Below, piece after piece: positions 15,963-24,521 of a stretch of DNA of 43,252 bases. Where the stretch lies: assembly GCA_035653595.1 (NCBI GenBank), contig DASRBO010000039.1, forward strand, positions 1 to 43,252. The letters run 5' to 3'. The stretch's first letter is position 1. Each line of letters starts with the position of its first letter. The position numbers and the translations under genes were made by a program. This DNA comes from DASRBO01 sp035653595. GTDB taxonomy: Bacteria > Actinomycetota > Acidimicrobiia > Acidimicrobiales > JAJPHE01. Below the pieces are notes generated by a model. It worked only from the letters and a program-made list of their open reading frames with translations. It did not search any database and was not told where the DNA came from.

Positions 15963-16004
15963 CAGCGTCGACTGACACCTACGTCGACATACAGCCACGT
16001 CGAC
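15945..16004. repeat. repeated 3' end of DUF6458 gene with four GTCGAC sites
   Basis: GACACCTACGTCGAC occurs at 15945-15959 (the last codons, encoding DTYVD) and again at 15974-15988, 29 bp on. A shorter copy, CACGTCGAC, follows at 15996-16004. GTCGAC occurs four times (15954, 15967, 15983, 15999). Confidence 0.8.
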
Positions 16005-16234
16005 GGACGGCTACGGGAGACCGACACAAGGTCGGTTGGCATGCCGGCTGGGTACGAGTCGATCGAGCGGCATCACGAGCGACTTCAACGGCACAACTTC
16101 AACCGACACAGATCGAAATCAGACCACCCTCATCCGGACGAGTGCGTCCCGCCACGGCAGGTCCGGTTGACACCGAGGGGTGGCTATGCCGGGTGAAGTA
16201 GGCGTCCGGCAGCCAATGCGCCGGCCGGCGCCGA
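15963..16234. other. non-coding stretch between convergent DUF6458 and mftF
   Basis: No credible coding frame is seen in these 272 nt. Base composition is less GC-skewed than in the genes. A short stem ACCGAC-ACAAG-GTCGGT is present at about 16021-16037, without a T-run. It is presumably where the two convergent transcripts end. Confidence 0.5.
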
Positions 16235-17719
16235 TCAACCGGTCGGCCGTGCGGTAGAGATCCGGTCAGCGCTGCCACCGGGGTCGGTGTCCCCGGTGGC
16301 AGCTTCGACCGGGGGCCGCTTACCCGGCCAGTTGGAGAGGTCGGGGACAAGGGGCCCCCACCGGGCCTGACCCAGGGCGCCGAACCAGACCCCGGCGCCG
16401 TAAGCGAGGTCGTCGGCCACTCGTAGGCCCATCCATGACCACGGGTCGGCTCTGCGGTCGCCGTTGGCCCACTCGAGCACCAGCGGCACCAGGGTCGCGG
16501 CGGCAATCCGACGGGCCCGCCTCGACCTGGTCATGGCCAGGGCCAGCCCCGGCCACCACGAGCGCCGCAGCCCGTCGGCGATCAGGGCCCCGCCGCGGAG
16601 ATGGCCGACCCCGGCCAGGCGGGCGGCCTCGGTCCACGGGTGCTCAAGCCCTCCTAGGCGGCCCCCCAGGGCCACCGTGGTCGCCGCCGCCACCGATGCC
16701 CCGCCCACCGGCCAGCCCAGGGCCGCCATCGCCCAGGCCAGTGCCGTCCAGGCCGACACGGCGACCGGGGCGGTGGCCCGGGGGTGGCGGCGGTCGAGGG
16801 AGGCGGCGGAGGAGCCGTAGCGGAACCGCTGCGCCAGCCAGGACCGCAGCGACGGGCGCACCTCGTGGCCGACGGTCACCTCCGGGTCGTAGCGCACCGT
16901 CCAGCCGGCCTCCACCGCCCGCCATACCAGGTCGACGTCCTCGCCCACGGGCATCGACTCGTCGAATCCACCCAGCTCCTCGAGGGCGGCCCGCCTCACC
17001 ACCAGGGCCGCCGCTGGCAGGAACGGCACCCGGCCCCGGGGTCGCACCAGCGACCCGACCGGGCCCCGGTCCAGCGAGCCCCTGGCGCGCTCGTAGTCGG
17101 CGAGCCACCGGGGGGCCCGGCCGGCGCAGGAGACGACGCGGGGGCCCACGGCGGCCAGTGTGGGGTCGGCGAACCAGGCCAGCAGCGGGTCAGCCCACCC
17201 GGGCCGGGCTACGCAATCCGAGTCGACGAAGCCGACCAGGGGGGTGTCCGCCGCCTGCCAGCCGGTGTTGCGGGCGGCGGCCGGCCCGCCGGGCACGGGG
17301 CGCCGGAGGACCTCGGCCCCGTGCTCGGCGGCCACCGATGCCACCCGGGCGGCCTCCAGCGACCCGTCGTCGACCACGATTAGACGACCCCCGGTCGGGC
17401 CGAGCGACCCCAGCAGTCTTCCCAGCCCGTCGGGGTTGTCGCGCACCGGCACCACCAGGGTGACCGCCGGGTTCGGCTGGGCCGGGAAGCGGGGATGGGC
17501 CATTCCCGCCTCGATGAGGCGCCGGGCGAGGGCCTGTTCCGGCCCGGCCTGGGCCACCGCTGCCCCGTTCTCCCACCTCCGCACCGCCTCAGCACCGGCG
17601 GCGCTGAGCCGGAGCATCCTGAGCGGGGCGCCCCCGATCAGGACGGTGCCGGCGTCGGTCCTGCGGGTGGCGGGGTCGAGGCTGAGGTGGGTGCCCGCAG
17701 GCAGGACGGCCGCGCTCAC
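16235..17719 (-). CDS. mftF: mycofactocin biosynthesis glycosyltransferase MftF
   Basis: The 494-residue protein has an N-terminal domain (1-80, containing GAPLRMLRLSAAGAEAVRRW) followed by a GT-A family 2 glycosyltransferase: VTLVVPVRDNPDGLGRLLGSL, LIVVDDGS (UDP-sugar binding Asp pair), PAAARNTGWQAADTPLVGFVDSDCVARPGW (DxD-like metal site) and LEELGGFDESMPVGEDVDLVWRAVEAG (the catalytic ED). Hydrophobic segments lie in the last third. This is the MftF layout, and the operon begins with mftA. MftF adds a chain of beta-1,4-glucose units to premycofactocin. The start GTG overlaps the stop of the VWA gene (GTGA). It is the last gene of the cluster. Confidence 0.87.
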   Translation of the reverse strand: MSAAVLPAGTHLSLDPATRRTDAGTVLIGGAPLRMLRLSAAGAEAVRRWENGAAVAQAGPEQALARRLIEAGMAHPRFPAQPNPAVTLVVPVRDNPDGLGRLLGSLGPTGGRLIVVDDGSLEAARVASVAAEHGAEVLRRPVPGGPAAARNTGWQAADTPLVGFVDSDCVARPGWADPLLAWFADPTLAAVGPRVVSCAGRAPRWLADYERARGSLDRGPVGSLVRPRGRVPFLPAAALVVRRAALEELGGFDESMPVGEDVDLVWRAVEAGWTVRYDPEVTVGHEVRPSLRSWLAQRFRYGSSAASLDRRHPRATAPVAVSAWTALAWAMAALGWPVGGASVAAATTVALGGRLGGLEHPWTEAARLAGVGHLRGGALIADGLRRSWWPGLALAMTRSRRARRIAAATLVPLVLEWANGDRRADPWSWMGLRVADDLAYGAGVWFGALGQARWGPLVPDLSNWPGKRPPVEAATGDTDPGGSADRISTARPTG

Positions 17720-18603
17720 CCGACCACGTTGGCCAGCGCCGCCGGGATCGCCGACGGCCCGTTGAAGGTGGCGAAGGCGGCCCCGGTCGAGGAGGCCAGG
17801 GCGGCGGCGTCGTCGCAGTCCTCGCTCGGGGCGAGCACGGCCAAGCCGGGCAGCGCCCGGGCGATCGGTACCGGGTCGGCCCCGGTGGTGGCCCGGCCGT
17901 CGGAGAGCAGGAGGGCCAGTCGGTGGGCCGAGCGTGACCGGGCCAGCTGACGGGTCGCCGTCTGGAGGGCGAGGGCGATGTCGGTGGTGCCGTGGCCCCG
18001 GAGGGAGAGGACGTCGTCCACCACCGCCTCGACCGGACGGGCCTCGTCCTGGGCCTTCACCACGATGACGTCGTCGGCGAAGGCCACCACCGAGTAGTCG
18101 TCCGGTGCCCGCCAGGCCACGGCGGCGGCGGCCAGAGCGGCGGTGGCCAGGCGCCGGCCGCTCATGGATCCGCTGCGGTCGACCACCAGGCACAGCGAGG
18201 TCGTCGATCGGCTCCAGCCCCGCCAGCGCAGGTCCTCGACCCGGGCCGGATGGCGGCCGGAGGCGGCGGCGACGAGGGCATCGAGGCTGGCGTCGACGTC
18301 GAGGTCCTCGCCGACCGACGGTGGGGCTGCGCTCAGTCGGGCCACCCCCGCCCTCCGGGCCCGACCGGAGCGGGCCATCCTGACCATGATCCGGGCCGCC
18401 AGCTTGCGGGCCAGCCGGCGCAGCTCGATGTCGGTGGCCGAGCCCATGCGGGCGACCAGCTCGAGGGCCTCGTCCGGGCTGGCGCCCAGCAGGGCGTCGA
18501 AGGCGCCTTCGTCCAGCCGGCCCACTGAAGGCGACACCTTGGCGAAGGAGCGGGTGGCGGCCAGGTCCTGCCTCGACGTGCTCGGCCGGCGGGAGTCGGC
18601 CAT
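17716..18603 (-). CDS. VWA-domain protein (MadC/CoxE-like partner of MoxR ATPase)
   Basis: The 295-residue protein has a helical N-terminal half and a von Willebrand A domain: SLCLVVDRSGSMSGRRLATAAL (complete MIDAS motif DxSxS), a Thr in GHGTTDIALAL, and LALLLSDGRATTG (second Asp). With the MoxR ATPase before it, it forms the usual MoxR/VWA pair that inserts metals or remodels protein complexes, like CoxD/CoxE. Such pairs occur beside mycofactocin genes and some are called MadB/MadC; I use that label from memory of family naming. ATG 18603 is chosen although its ribosome site is weak; the frame is open upstream inside the ATPase gene, 47 nt after whose stop this start lies. Confidence 0.85.
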   Translation of the reverse strand: MADSRRPSTSRQDLAATRSFAKVSPSVGRLDEGAFDALLGASPDEALELVARMGSATDIELRRLARKLAARIMVRMARSGRARRAGVARLSAAPPSVGEDLDVDASLDALVAAASGRHPARVEDLRWRGWSRSTTSLCLVVDRSGSMSGRRLATAALAAAAVAWRAPDDYSVVAFADDVIVVKAQDEARPVEAVVDDVLSLRGHGTTDIALALQTATRQLARSRSAHRLALLLSDGRATTGADPVPIARALPGLAVLAPSEDCDDAAALASSTGAAFATFNGPSAIPAALANVVG

Positions 18604-18650
18604 GGCCTGGCGGGCGTCCTCGCCCTCGCGGATGCGGCCCCCGGCCGGGT

Positions 18651-19568
18651 TCAGCCGGTCGGGGGACCGGCTTTTCCCTCCCCACCACCTCCGCCCGCCT
18701 CGGCCCCGGCGCCGAAGACCCGGTTCCACAGCTCGGTGATGACCTCTTCGGAGGTGCGGGCGCTTCCCTCGTGCAGGCGCACCCGCCCCGACAGGGCGGC
18801 CAGGGCGGCATCGAGGCCCACCTCGGCGTCGTCGGGGCCCGTCCCCCGCAGGGTGGCCAGGCTGCCGGCCACCAGCACGGTGTCGACCGCCCCCCGGACC
18901 GAGGATCCGATGCGGATGTCCGGATGAGTGCGGGTGGCCCGCACCACCTCGACCACCCGGCGGACCCAGGCCGGGTCGGCGTCGCCGACGGCACGGGCCA
19001 CGATCTCCACCTCCTCGTCGGCTCCCTGGTAGCCCATGAGGATGCGGCAGGTCCGGTCGTAGATGGCCGAGGAGATGCGGGCCGTGCCTACGGCGTCGAA
19101 TGGGTTCATGGCCGCCACCATGCGGAAGCCCTCGCTCGCCACCAGCCGGCCCAGGCGGGGGACGTGGAGCTCGCCCTCGGACATGACCGTGATGAGCAGG
19201 TTGAGGGTCTCCTCCGGCACCCGGTTGATCTCCTCTATGTAGAGGAGCGACCCGGCCTTCATGGCCACCGCCAGGGGGCCGTCGACGAAGATGGCGTCGC
19301 TGTAGCCCTCGGCCATGACCCGGCTGGGGTCGTGGTGCCCGACCAGGCGGGCCGGGGTCAGCTCGGCGTTGCCCTCCACGAACTCGAACCCGACGCCGGC
19401 GGCCGTGGCTATGGCGCGCAGCAGGGTCGACTTGCCCGTGCCCGGGGGACCCTCGAGCAGGACGTGGCGACCGGCGGCCAGGGCGGCGGCGACCACTTCG
19501 ATCTCGCGACGGCGCCCCACCACCATGTGGCGCAGCGACTCGGCCAGGCGCCGATCGGTGAGGCTCAC
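18651..19568 (-). CDS. MoxR-type AAA+ ATPase (MadB-like)
   Basis: The 305-residue protein has Walker A HVLLEGPPGTGKSTLLRAIA (about 34-53), ELTPARLVGHHDPSRV (MoxR-specific), Walker B GSLLYIEEINRVPEETLNLLITVMSEGE and sensor 1 FRMVAAMNPFDAVG followed by the arginine-finger region SSAIYDRTCR. The C-terminal lid is helical. MoxR ATPases act with a VWA partner as chaperones for metalloenzymes, which fits the next gene. GTG 19568 has no ribosome site but has a TAACAT box six bases before it, so a leaderless start is plausible. A 133-nt gap separates it from the SDR gene. Confidence 0.88.
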   Translation of the reverse strand: MSLTDRRLAESLRHMVVGRRREIEVVAAALAAGRHVLLEGPPGTGKSTLLRAIATAAGVGFEFVEGNAELTPARLVGHHDPSRVMAEGYSDAIFVDGPLAVAMKAGSLLYIEEINRVPEETLNLLITVMSEGELHVPRLGRLVASEGFRMVAAMNPFDAVGTARISSAIYDRTCRILMGYQGADEEVEIVARAVGDADPAWVRRVVEVVRATRTHPDIRIGSSVRGAVDTVLVAGSLATLRGTGPDDAEVGLDAALAALSGRVRLHEGSARTSEEVITELWNRVFGAGAEAGGGGGEGKAGPPTG

Positions 19569-19574
19569 CAGCGC

Positions 19575-19580
19575 ATGTTA
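19575..19580 (-). promoter_or_regulatory. candidate internal promoter -10 box (TAACAT) before the ATPase gene
   Basis: On the minus strand TAACAT is followed by six bases and then the GTG of the MoxR-type gene. The 133-nt gap here (19569-19701) is the largest in the operon, and no Shine-Dalgarno sequence precedes the GTG. These facts suggest a leaderless internal promoter for the ATPase/VWA/mftF part. No clear -35 box is present. Confidence 0.35.
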
Positions 19581-19701
19581 AGTCGGCGCCGTCGGGCCCT
19601 CCGCCAATTGGCCGACCGGCGCAGCCGTCGACCTATGCCCTCACCCGCCGGTCGACCCCGGTGGACTGGCCGACGGTTCTCGCCCGGCGCTCGGCCGCCG
19701 C

Positions 19702-20484
19702 TCAGTTGGTGGCCGACATGCCGGCGTCCACCGGCAGCACCGCCCCGGTGACCGCCGAGCTGTCCGGCCCGGCCAGCCAGGACACCATGGCGGCCACCTC
19801 GTCCGGGGAAACCAACCGCCCGGTGGGGTGGTGGACGGCGAACTCGTTCTCGTCGGCCAGGCCGTAGACGGCGGCACTGGCGCGCAGCATCGCCGTCGCT
19901 GTCGATCCGGGGGCGACCACGTTGGCGGTGACCCCGGTGGGGCCGAGCTCGACGGCCAGGCTCTTCACGAACCCGACCACGGCGTGCTTGGAGGAGGAGT
20001 AGGCCGCCAGCAGCGGGAGTCCGGTCGAGCCGGCCACGGACGAGACGGCGATGAACCGGCCCCCCCGGGGCTCGGGGCGGGACAGGATCGCCGGCACCGC
20101 GGCCCGGGCCAGCCTCCACACCCCGGCGACGTTGACCCCGTGGACGGTGTCCCAGTGCTGGTCGTCGGTCTTCCACCCCTCCATCCCGCCGACCACCACG
20201 CCGGCGGCGGCCACGGCGACGTCGAGCCCGCCGAAGCGCTCGAGGGCGACCGACACGGCGCGGTCGAGATCGTCCTGACGGCGAACGTCGCCCTGCACCG
20301 GCACCCCTCCGCACGCCTCGGCGGTGGCCTGCAGCTCCTCGGGCGTGCCGAGCGGATACGGCACCGACGGCTCGTCGGCGCAGAGGTCCATCAGCACGAG
20401 GGAGAATCCGGCGCCGGCGAGGGCGGCGGCGCTGGCGGCGCCGATGCCGCGGGCGGCACCGGTGATCAGGGCGACCGGGCTCAC
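19702..20484 (-). CDS. mycofactocin-coupled SDR-family dehydrogenase
   Basis: The 260-residue protein is a classical short-chain dehydrogenase: VALITGAARGIGAASAAAL (nucleotide loop TGxxxGIG), an insertion after the first beta-alpha unit (DLCADEPSVPYPLGTPEEL), VAAAGVV, the catalytic Ser in FIAVSSVAGS, YSSSKHAVV (YxxxK) and NVVAPGSTATAML. The insertion is typical of the mycofactocin-linked SDR families, which hold NAD tightly and hand electrons to mycofactocin instead of free NAD. The substrate would be an alcohol. The GTG start overlaps the mftE stop by 4 nt. Confidence 0.87.
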   Translation of the reverse strand: MSPVALITGAARGIGAASAAALAGAGFSLVLMDLCADEPSVPYPLGTPEELQATAEACGGVPVQGDVRRQDDLDRAVSVALERFGGLDVAVAAAGVVVGGMEGWKTDDQHWDTVHGVNVAGVWRLARAAVPAILSRPEPRGGRFIAVSSVAGSTGLPLLAAYSSSKHAVVGFVKSLAVELGPTGVTANVVAPGSTATAMLRASAAVYGLADENEFAVHHPTGRLVSPDEVAAMVSWLAGPDSSAVTGAVLPVDAGMSATN

Positions 20485-21188
20485 CGCTCACCCGCCCACG
20501 CCCGCACCCGGCTCACCAGGTCCTTCGCCATGACGTCAAGGATCCGCCCGCCCTCCTCGGCGCTGGCCCCGGCCGGATCGCCGAGCACCCCGTTGGCCGA
20601 CACCGCCCGGACCCCCCCCGAGCGCAGGCCTGATGCCGCCTCGGTCATGGTGACGCGAGCTCCGGCGGTGGCGGCGGCCAGCTTCACCTGCCTGGGGCGG
20701 AGGGCGAGCATCATCGATGTCTCCAGCCGGCCGGCGTGCAGGTCGGTGGGATCGCCGAGGTCCCCGACCGTCGGCCACCAGGCCATCGCCCGGCGGCCCT
20801 CGCCGGTCAGCCGTCGACAGGCGCGGGCGAGGGGCTCGGCGTTGCCCCCGTGGCCCGACACCAGCACCACCCCGGCGAAGCGGTCGGAGGACCGGACCAG
20901 CTCGACCACCACCGTCTCCAGGGCCTGCTGGCCGATGGAGAGCGTGCCCGCAAACCCGGCGTGCTCACCGCTCGAGCCGTAGGGGAGGGCCGGGGCGATG
21001 AGGATGCCCGGTTTGAGGTCCGCCAGGCGCCGGCACAGCTCCTCGGCCACCACGGTGTCGGTGCCCAGGGGCAGGTGCGGTCCGTGCTGCTCGGTTGAGC
21101 CCAGCGGGACCGCCAGCACCGGTCGGCCGGACATCTCCACCTCAGGCCAGGACAGCTCGGACAGCCCGGTCAGCTCCGCCACCCCCAC
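20481..21188 (-). CDS. mftE: mycofactocin maturation peptidase MftE (creatininase family)
   Basis: The 235-residue protein has the creatininase metal-binding signature VLAVPLGSTEQHGPHLPLGTDT, with the Glu, two His and Asp that hold two metal ions, then LPYGSSGEHAGFAGTLS, VVLVSGHGGNAEPLARAC and DLHAGRLETSMML (catalytic Glu). In the known pathway MftE cuts the MftC-modified MftA tail between Gly and the crosslinked Val-Tyr, which frees the cofactor precursor. The start GTG lies inside the ETF beta end (19-nt overlap), and its stop overlaps the SDR start, so translation is coupled on both sides. Confidence 0.9.
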   Translation of the reverse strand: MGVAELTGLSELSWPEVEMSGRPVLAVPLGSTEQHGPHLPLGTDTVVAEELCRRLADLKPGILIAPALPYGSSGEHAGFAGTLSIGQQALETVVVELVRSSDRFAGVVLVSGHGGNAEPLARACRRLTGEGRRAMAWWPTVGDLGDPTDLHAGRLETSMMLALRPRQVKLAAATAGARVTMTEAASGLRSGGVRAVSANGVLGDPAGASAEEGGRILDVMAKDLVSRVRAWAGER

Positions 21189-21997
21189 TCGGACAGGGCC
21201 TCGAGGATGCGGGCGGCGGCGGCATCGGGGTCAAGCACCAGGCTCTGGGGGGCGGAGCGCTCCGAGCTGGCCCCGGTGAGGGCCGCTATGCGGGCCAGGG
21301 CCGGCCACTCGGCCGGGGGCCCGGCCAGCACCCGGGCCCTGGGCCGGTAGGGGCCCACCCGCCTCGGAGGCCGCTCGGGGGCGACCGACGGGGTCCGGTA
21401 GGAGACGACTTCGGCCCGCTCGGCGGCCAGAACCCGCGGCAGGCCGGCCCGGCGCAGCCGGGCGGTCCCTCCCTCCACCGAAAGCACCGCCGGAGCGCTC
21501 ACCCGCAGCCGCTCCCGCCGGCCCCGGTCGAGGCGGCGTTCGACCAGGACGGTGCCCGGGCCGGCCGGCTCCAGACCGACCAGGCCGAGGGCCTGGGCCG
21601 CCGCCCGCTCGGCGGCGATGAAGGCCGGCACCGAGCCGCTGCCCCGATCGAGGCTCCAGTCCCCGCACAGGACCAGCCCCGCGTCCTCGAGGGCGCCCGC
21701 CAGCCCGGCGGCCACCGCCCGGCTCGGCAGCTGCGGATCGAGCTCGACCATGCGGGCCGAATCGGCGCCGGCGGCCAGCGCCTCCTCCAGCACCGCCCGG
21801 CAGCCCCGGTCGCCGCCGGCGGAGACCGCAACCACCTCCCAGCCCCATGCCTCGCCCAGCCGCAGCGCCCACTCCAGGGCGGCCCGGTCGGCGTCGGACG
21901 CCCCCGAGCTGCGGGGATCGGTGGTGACCTGGCCGGTCAGCGGGTCGACCTCGGGACGGCGGTCCACCCACTTGAGGCACACGCCGATGCGGCTCAT
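21170..21997 (-). CDS. mycofactocin-associated electron transfer flavoprotein beta subunit
   Basis: The 275-residue protein follows the ETF beta fold: IGVCLKWVDRRPEVDPLTG at the N terminus, SDADRAALEWALRLGEAWGWEVVAVSAGG (adenosine-nucleotide domain, AlaLeuGluAla-like helix), a Rossmann middle DAGLVLCGDWSLDRGSGSVPAFIAAE and a C-terminal arm that would wrap round the alpha subunit. It would pair with the alpha subunit 1.6 kb upstream; the two ETF subunits are separated by FixC and FixX. ETF takes electrons from a dehydrogenase and gives them to the quinone oxidoreductase. The ATG start is 22 nt after the FixX stop. Confidence 0.85.
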   Translation of the reverse strand: MSRIGVCLKWVDRRPEVDPLTGQVTTDPRSSGASDADRAALEWALRLGEAWGWEVVAVSAGGDRGCRAVLEEALAAGADSARMVELDPQLPSRAVAAGLAGALEDAGLVLCGDWSLDRGSGSVPAFIAAERAAAQALGLVGLEPAGPGTVLVERRLDRGRRERLRVSAPAVLSVEGGTARLRRAGLPRVLAAERAEVVSYRTPSVAPERPPRRVGPYRPRARVLAGPPAEWPALARIAALTGASSERSAPQSLVLDPDAAAARILEALSEWGWRS

Positions 21998-22019
21998 GAG
22001 TCGGCGCCGGTCGGGCGGG

Positions 22020-22319
22020 TCACGACCGGCGGAAGACGACGCCGTGGCCGCCCTCCGGATAGCTCCAGCGGATGGCGCCCCGGCGGTTGCAGACCATGTA
22101 GCAGGTGCCGCACTCGAAGCACTGCTCGTAGTTGAACAGGATCCCGCCGTCGGCGACGGGGACGAAGAGGTTGGCTGGGCAGGCGGTCACGCACTCGCGG
22201 GTCGTGCAGCCCCGGCACTGGTCCCCGTCCACCACGATGTGGGCGACAGGGGACACGCGGAACTCCACCGTGTCCATGCGGTCCTCGAAGGACTGGGCCG
22301 GAACCCCGACCGTCGTCAT
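22020..22319 (-). CDS. FixX-like ferredoxin
   Basis: The 99-residue protein has two Cys motifs, CRGCTTRECVTACP (residues about 35-48) and CFECGTCYMVC (about 67-77), eight Cys in all. FixX proteins carry one [4Fe-4S] cluster; the first motif is also complete here, so two clusters are possible. The C terminus GAIRWSYPEGGHGVVFR is typical of FixX. It serves as the iron-sulfur subunit of ETF:quinone oxidoreductase together with FixC. The ATG overlaps the fixC stop by four bases. Confidence 0.88.
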   Translation of the reverse strand: MTTVGVPAQSFEDRMDTVEFRVSPVAHIVVDGDQCRGCTTRECVTACPANLFVPVADGGILFNYEQCFECGTCYMVCNRRGAIRWSYPEGGHGVVFRRS

Positions 22320-23620
22320 CCGAAGGTCCTGAGGGCCCGCCATCCGTCGAGGGCGAGATGCCGCAGACCCACCCCGGAACGGCTGGCCTGCTGGCGCAGC
22401 AGCCGGCGAAGCCCGGGCTTGGGGGCCGGGTTTTCGACGGTGAACAGCGACTGGACCAGGTTGCAGGCCAGGTCCGGATAGCGCGACTGCACCCGGTCGG
22501 AGAGGACCAGCGCCGGGGCCCGCCGCAGGCGCCGGTGGTCCGCCAGGACGAAGCTCTCCTCCAGCCGCCGGCGATATCGGGCCAGGGCCGGTGCCCGGGT
22601 GTCGCCGGCCGCCAGGGCCTCGGCGGCGGTTTCGCCGGCCGCCGCTCCCGACCCGATGGCGAAGTTGACCCCCTCCAGCCAGATTCCGGCCGCCAGGCAC
22701 AGGGCGGCGGCGTCGCCCGCCACCAGAATCCCGTCGCCGACCATGGCGGGCATCATCTCCCATCCCCCCTCGGGGATTAGGTGGGCGGAGTACTCCTTGA
22801 GCTCGCCTCCATCGACGAGGGGCGCTATCGACGGGTGGGCCTTCAACCCGGCGATGACATCCTCGGGCCGCCGCCCCGAGCGGGCCAGGCCAGGCAGCTG
22901 CAGCACCACTCCCACGGCCACGCTGTCGCAGTTGGTGTAGAGGAACCCGCCGCCAGGTATGTCGCCGGTGCACCCGATGATCTCGAAGTCGGCCCCCTGG
23001 CGGTCGCGCAGCCCGAAGCGGGCGTCGATCTCCGCCCTGGGCAGGGCCAGCACCTCCTTGGCTCCGAGGGTGAAGAAGTGGGCGTCCCGCTCGGGGTAGA
23101 GGCCGGCCTCCTTGGCTAGGAAGGAGTTGACCCCGTCGCAGGCGATGACCACCGACGCTTCGATGTCGCCGTCGGGGCGGTCGGTGCGCACGCCGTGCAC
23201 CCGGCCGCTGCTGTCGCGCTCGAGACCGGTGACCGTCGTGGAGCAGATCAGCTCGGCTCCCGCCGCCACCGCCTGGTCGGCCAGCCAGCGGTCGAAGTCG
23301 GCCCGGAAGGCGGTGGCCCCGTTGTAAGGCGGCTCGCCCCAGTCGACGGTACGGAAGTCCACCGTGAGGCTCTGGGTCGGGGTCATGACCACGGTCGCCC
23401 GCCGGGTGACCCAGCGCTCGACCGGGGCCTCCTCCCACCAGCCGGGAATCAGGGTGTCGAGGACGCGGGCATAGACCACCCCGCCGAACATGTTCTTAGA
23501 GCCCGGGTAAGGCCCCCGCTCAACCAGGGCGACGGCCCGGCCCGCTCTGGCCAGCTGCAGGGCGGCGGCGGAGCCGGCCGGGCCGGCGCCGACGACGACC
23601 GCCTCGAAGCGCTCAGCCAC
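22316..23620 (-). CDS. FixC-like FAD oxidoreductase (ETF:quinone oxidoreductase)
   Basis: The 434-residue protein starts with an FAD-binding loop VVVGAGPAGSAAALQLARAGRAVALVERG, has the family segment SKNMFGGVVYARVLDTLIPGWW, then VVIACDGVNSFLAKEAGL and the second FAD motif DGILVAGDAAALCLAAGIWLEGVNFAIGSG. The sequence layout matches FixC/ETF-QO, which moves electrons from ETF through FAD and the FixX iron-sulfur cluster to membrane quinone. It lies between ETF alpha and FixX in one overlapping series, which supports a single electron-transfer complex. The GTG start overlaps the ETF alpha stop by 8 nt. Confidence 0.88.
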   Translation of the reverse strand: MAERFEAVVVGAGPAGSAAALQLARAGRAVALVERGPYPGSKNMFGGVVYARVLDTLIPGWWEEAPVERWVTRRATVVMTPTQSLTVDFRTVDWGEPPYNGATAFRADFDRWLADQAVAAGAELICSTTVTGLERDSSGRVHGVRTDRPDGDIEASVVIACDGVNSFLAKEAGLYPERDAHFFTLGAKEVLALPRAEIDARFGLRDRQGADFEIIGCTGDIPGGGFLYTNCDSVAVGVVLQLPGLARSGRRPEDVIAGLKAHPSIAPLVDGGELKEYSAHLIPEGGWEMMPAMVGDGILVAGDAAALCLAAGIWLEGVNFAIGSGAAAGETAAEALAAGDTRAPALARYRRRLEESFVLADHRRLRRAPALVLSDRVQSRYPDLACNLVQSLFTVENPAPKPGLRRLLRQQASRSGVGLRHLALDGWRALRTFG

Positions 23621-24521
23621 CGCTGCCAGCTCCGAGGCGGGCGGCCAGCGCCTCCAAGGTGGCGGGAGCGTCGGCCACGATGGCCAGGTCGGCCATGGCC
23701 ATCATCGGGCAGCTGGGGTCGCGGTTCACGCTGATGATGTGGTCGGGATCGCCCAGGCCACTGGTGTGCTGCACGGCCCCCGATATCCCGAAAGCGACAT
23801 ACAGGCGCGGGTCGACCGCCACCCCGGTCGTGCCGATCTGGCGCTCGAAAGGCAGCCAGCCGGCGTCGGTCACCACTCGGGTGCCGCCCACCGAAGCCCC
23901 CAGCGCCCCGGCCACTGTCGCCAGGGTGGCGAAGCGCTCGGGCGATCCCAGGCCGGCACCGCCGGAGACGATGAACGGCGACTCGGACAGATCCATGGTG
24001 GCGGGGTCGGGCGGGCACAGCTCGACCAGCTCGGCATCGGGCTCGGTGGAGTGCGGGGTGGGCAGGTCAACCATCTCGAGGCGAGGCTGCTCCGCGCCCG
24101 TGGTGTCGGCGCCCCGGGCACCGGGGACGAGGGTGACCACCGCCGGCCCGTCGAGCTCGTGCTCCTCGCACACCAGGCCGCCGTGGCGGACCACCACCAG
24201 GGGTCGGGCCGATAGCGCTCCGGTGTACAGCGGGCGGGCCAGCACGTGAGCCAGCCGGGGGGCCAGGTCCCTCCCGTCCGGAGAGCCCGCCAGCACCACC
24301 ACGGCCTCGCCCGCCAGGCGGGCGGCCAGGCGCTCGGCCCAGGCGCCAGGGGCGAACGGGCCCACCTCCGCCCCGGACAGCTCGGTGGTGGGTGTGCTGA
24401 GGGCGGCCGCCGCCGGGGCGACCCCGTCGCCGATCAGCAACGCCCGGCCACCGGCCTCGGCCACCGCCTCGTCGGCCCCCGCCGGCAGCTCGCCGGCTCG
24501 CACCGGCACCACGGCGATCAC
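23613..24521 (-). CDS. mycofactocin-associated electron transfer flavoprotein alpha subunit
   Basis: The 302-residue protein has an N-terminal Rossmann-like part (AVVPVRAGELPAGADEAVAEAGG ... VVVLAGSPDGRDLAPRLAHVLARPLYTGAL) and the C-terminal FAD domain of ETF alpha. The marks are IVSGGAGLGSPERFATLATVAGALGASVGGTRVVTDAGW, IGTTGVAVDPRLYVAFGISGAVQHTSG and ISVNRDPSCPMMAMADLAIVAD. It holds FAD and accepts electrons. The start GTG overlaps the stop of the second OYE gene by 4 nt. Confidence 0.87.
   Translation of the reverse strand: MIAVVPVRAGELPAGADEAVAEAGGRALLIGDGVAPAAAALSTPTTELSGAEVGPFAPGAWAERLAARLAGEAVVVLAGSPDGRDLAPRLAHVLARPLYTGALSARPLVVVRHGGLVCEEHELDGPAVVTLVPGARGADTTGAEQPRLEMVDLPTPHSTEPDAELVELCPPDPATMDLSESPFIVSGGAGLGSPERFATLATVAGALGASVGGTRVVTDAGWLPFERQIGTTGVAVDPRLYVAFGISGAVQHTSGLGDPDHIISVNRDPSCPMMAMADLAIVADAPATLEALAARLGAGSGG

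Noticed and set aside
16235..18994. A 919-codon minus-strand frame covering mftF and upstream genes
   Set aside because: The first 425 codons are a shifted copy of the VWA and ATPase genes with Arg/Pro/Gly-rich, non-protein-like sequence; mftF starts at 17719.
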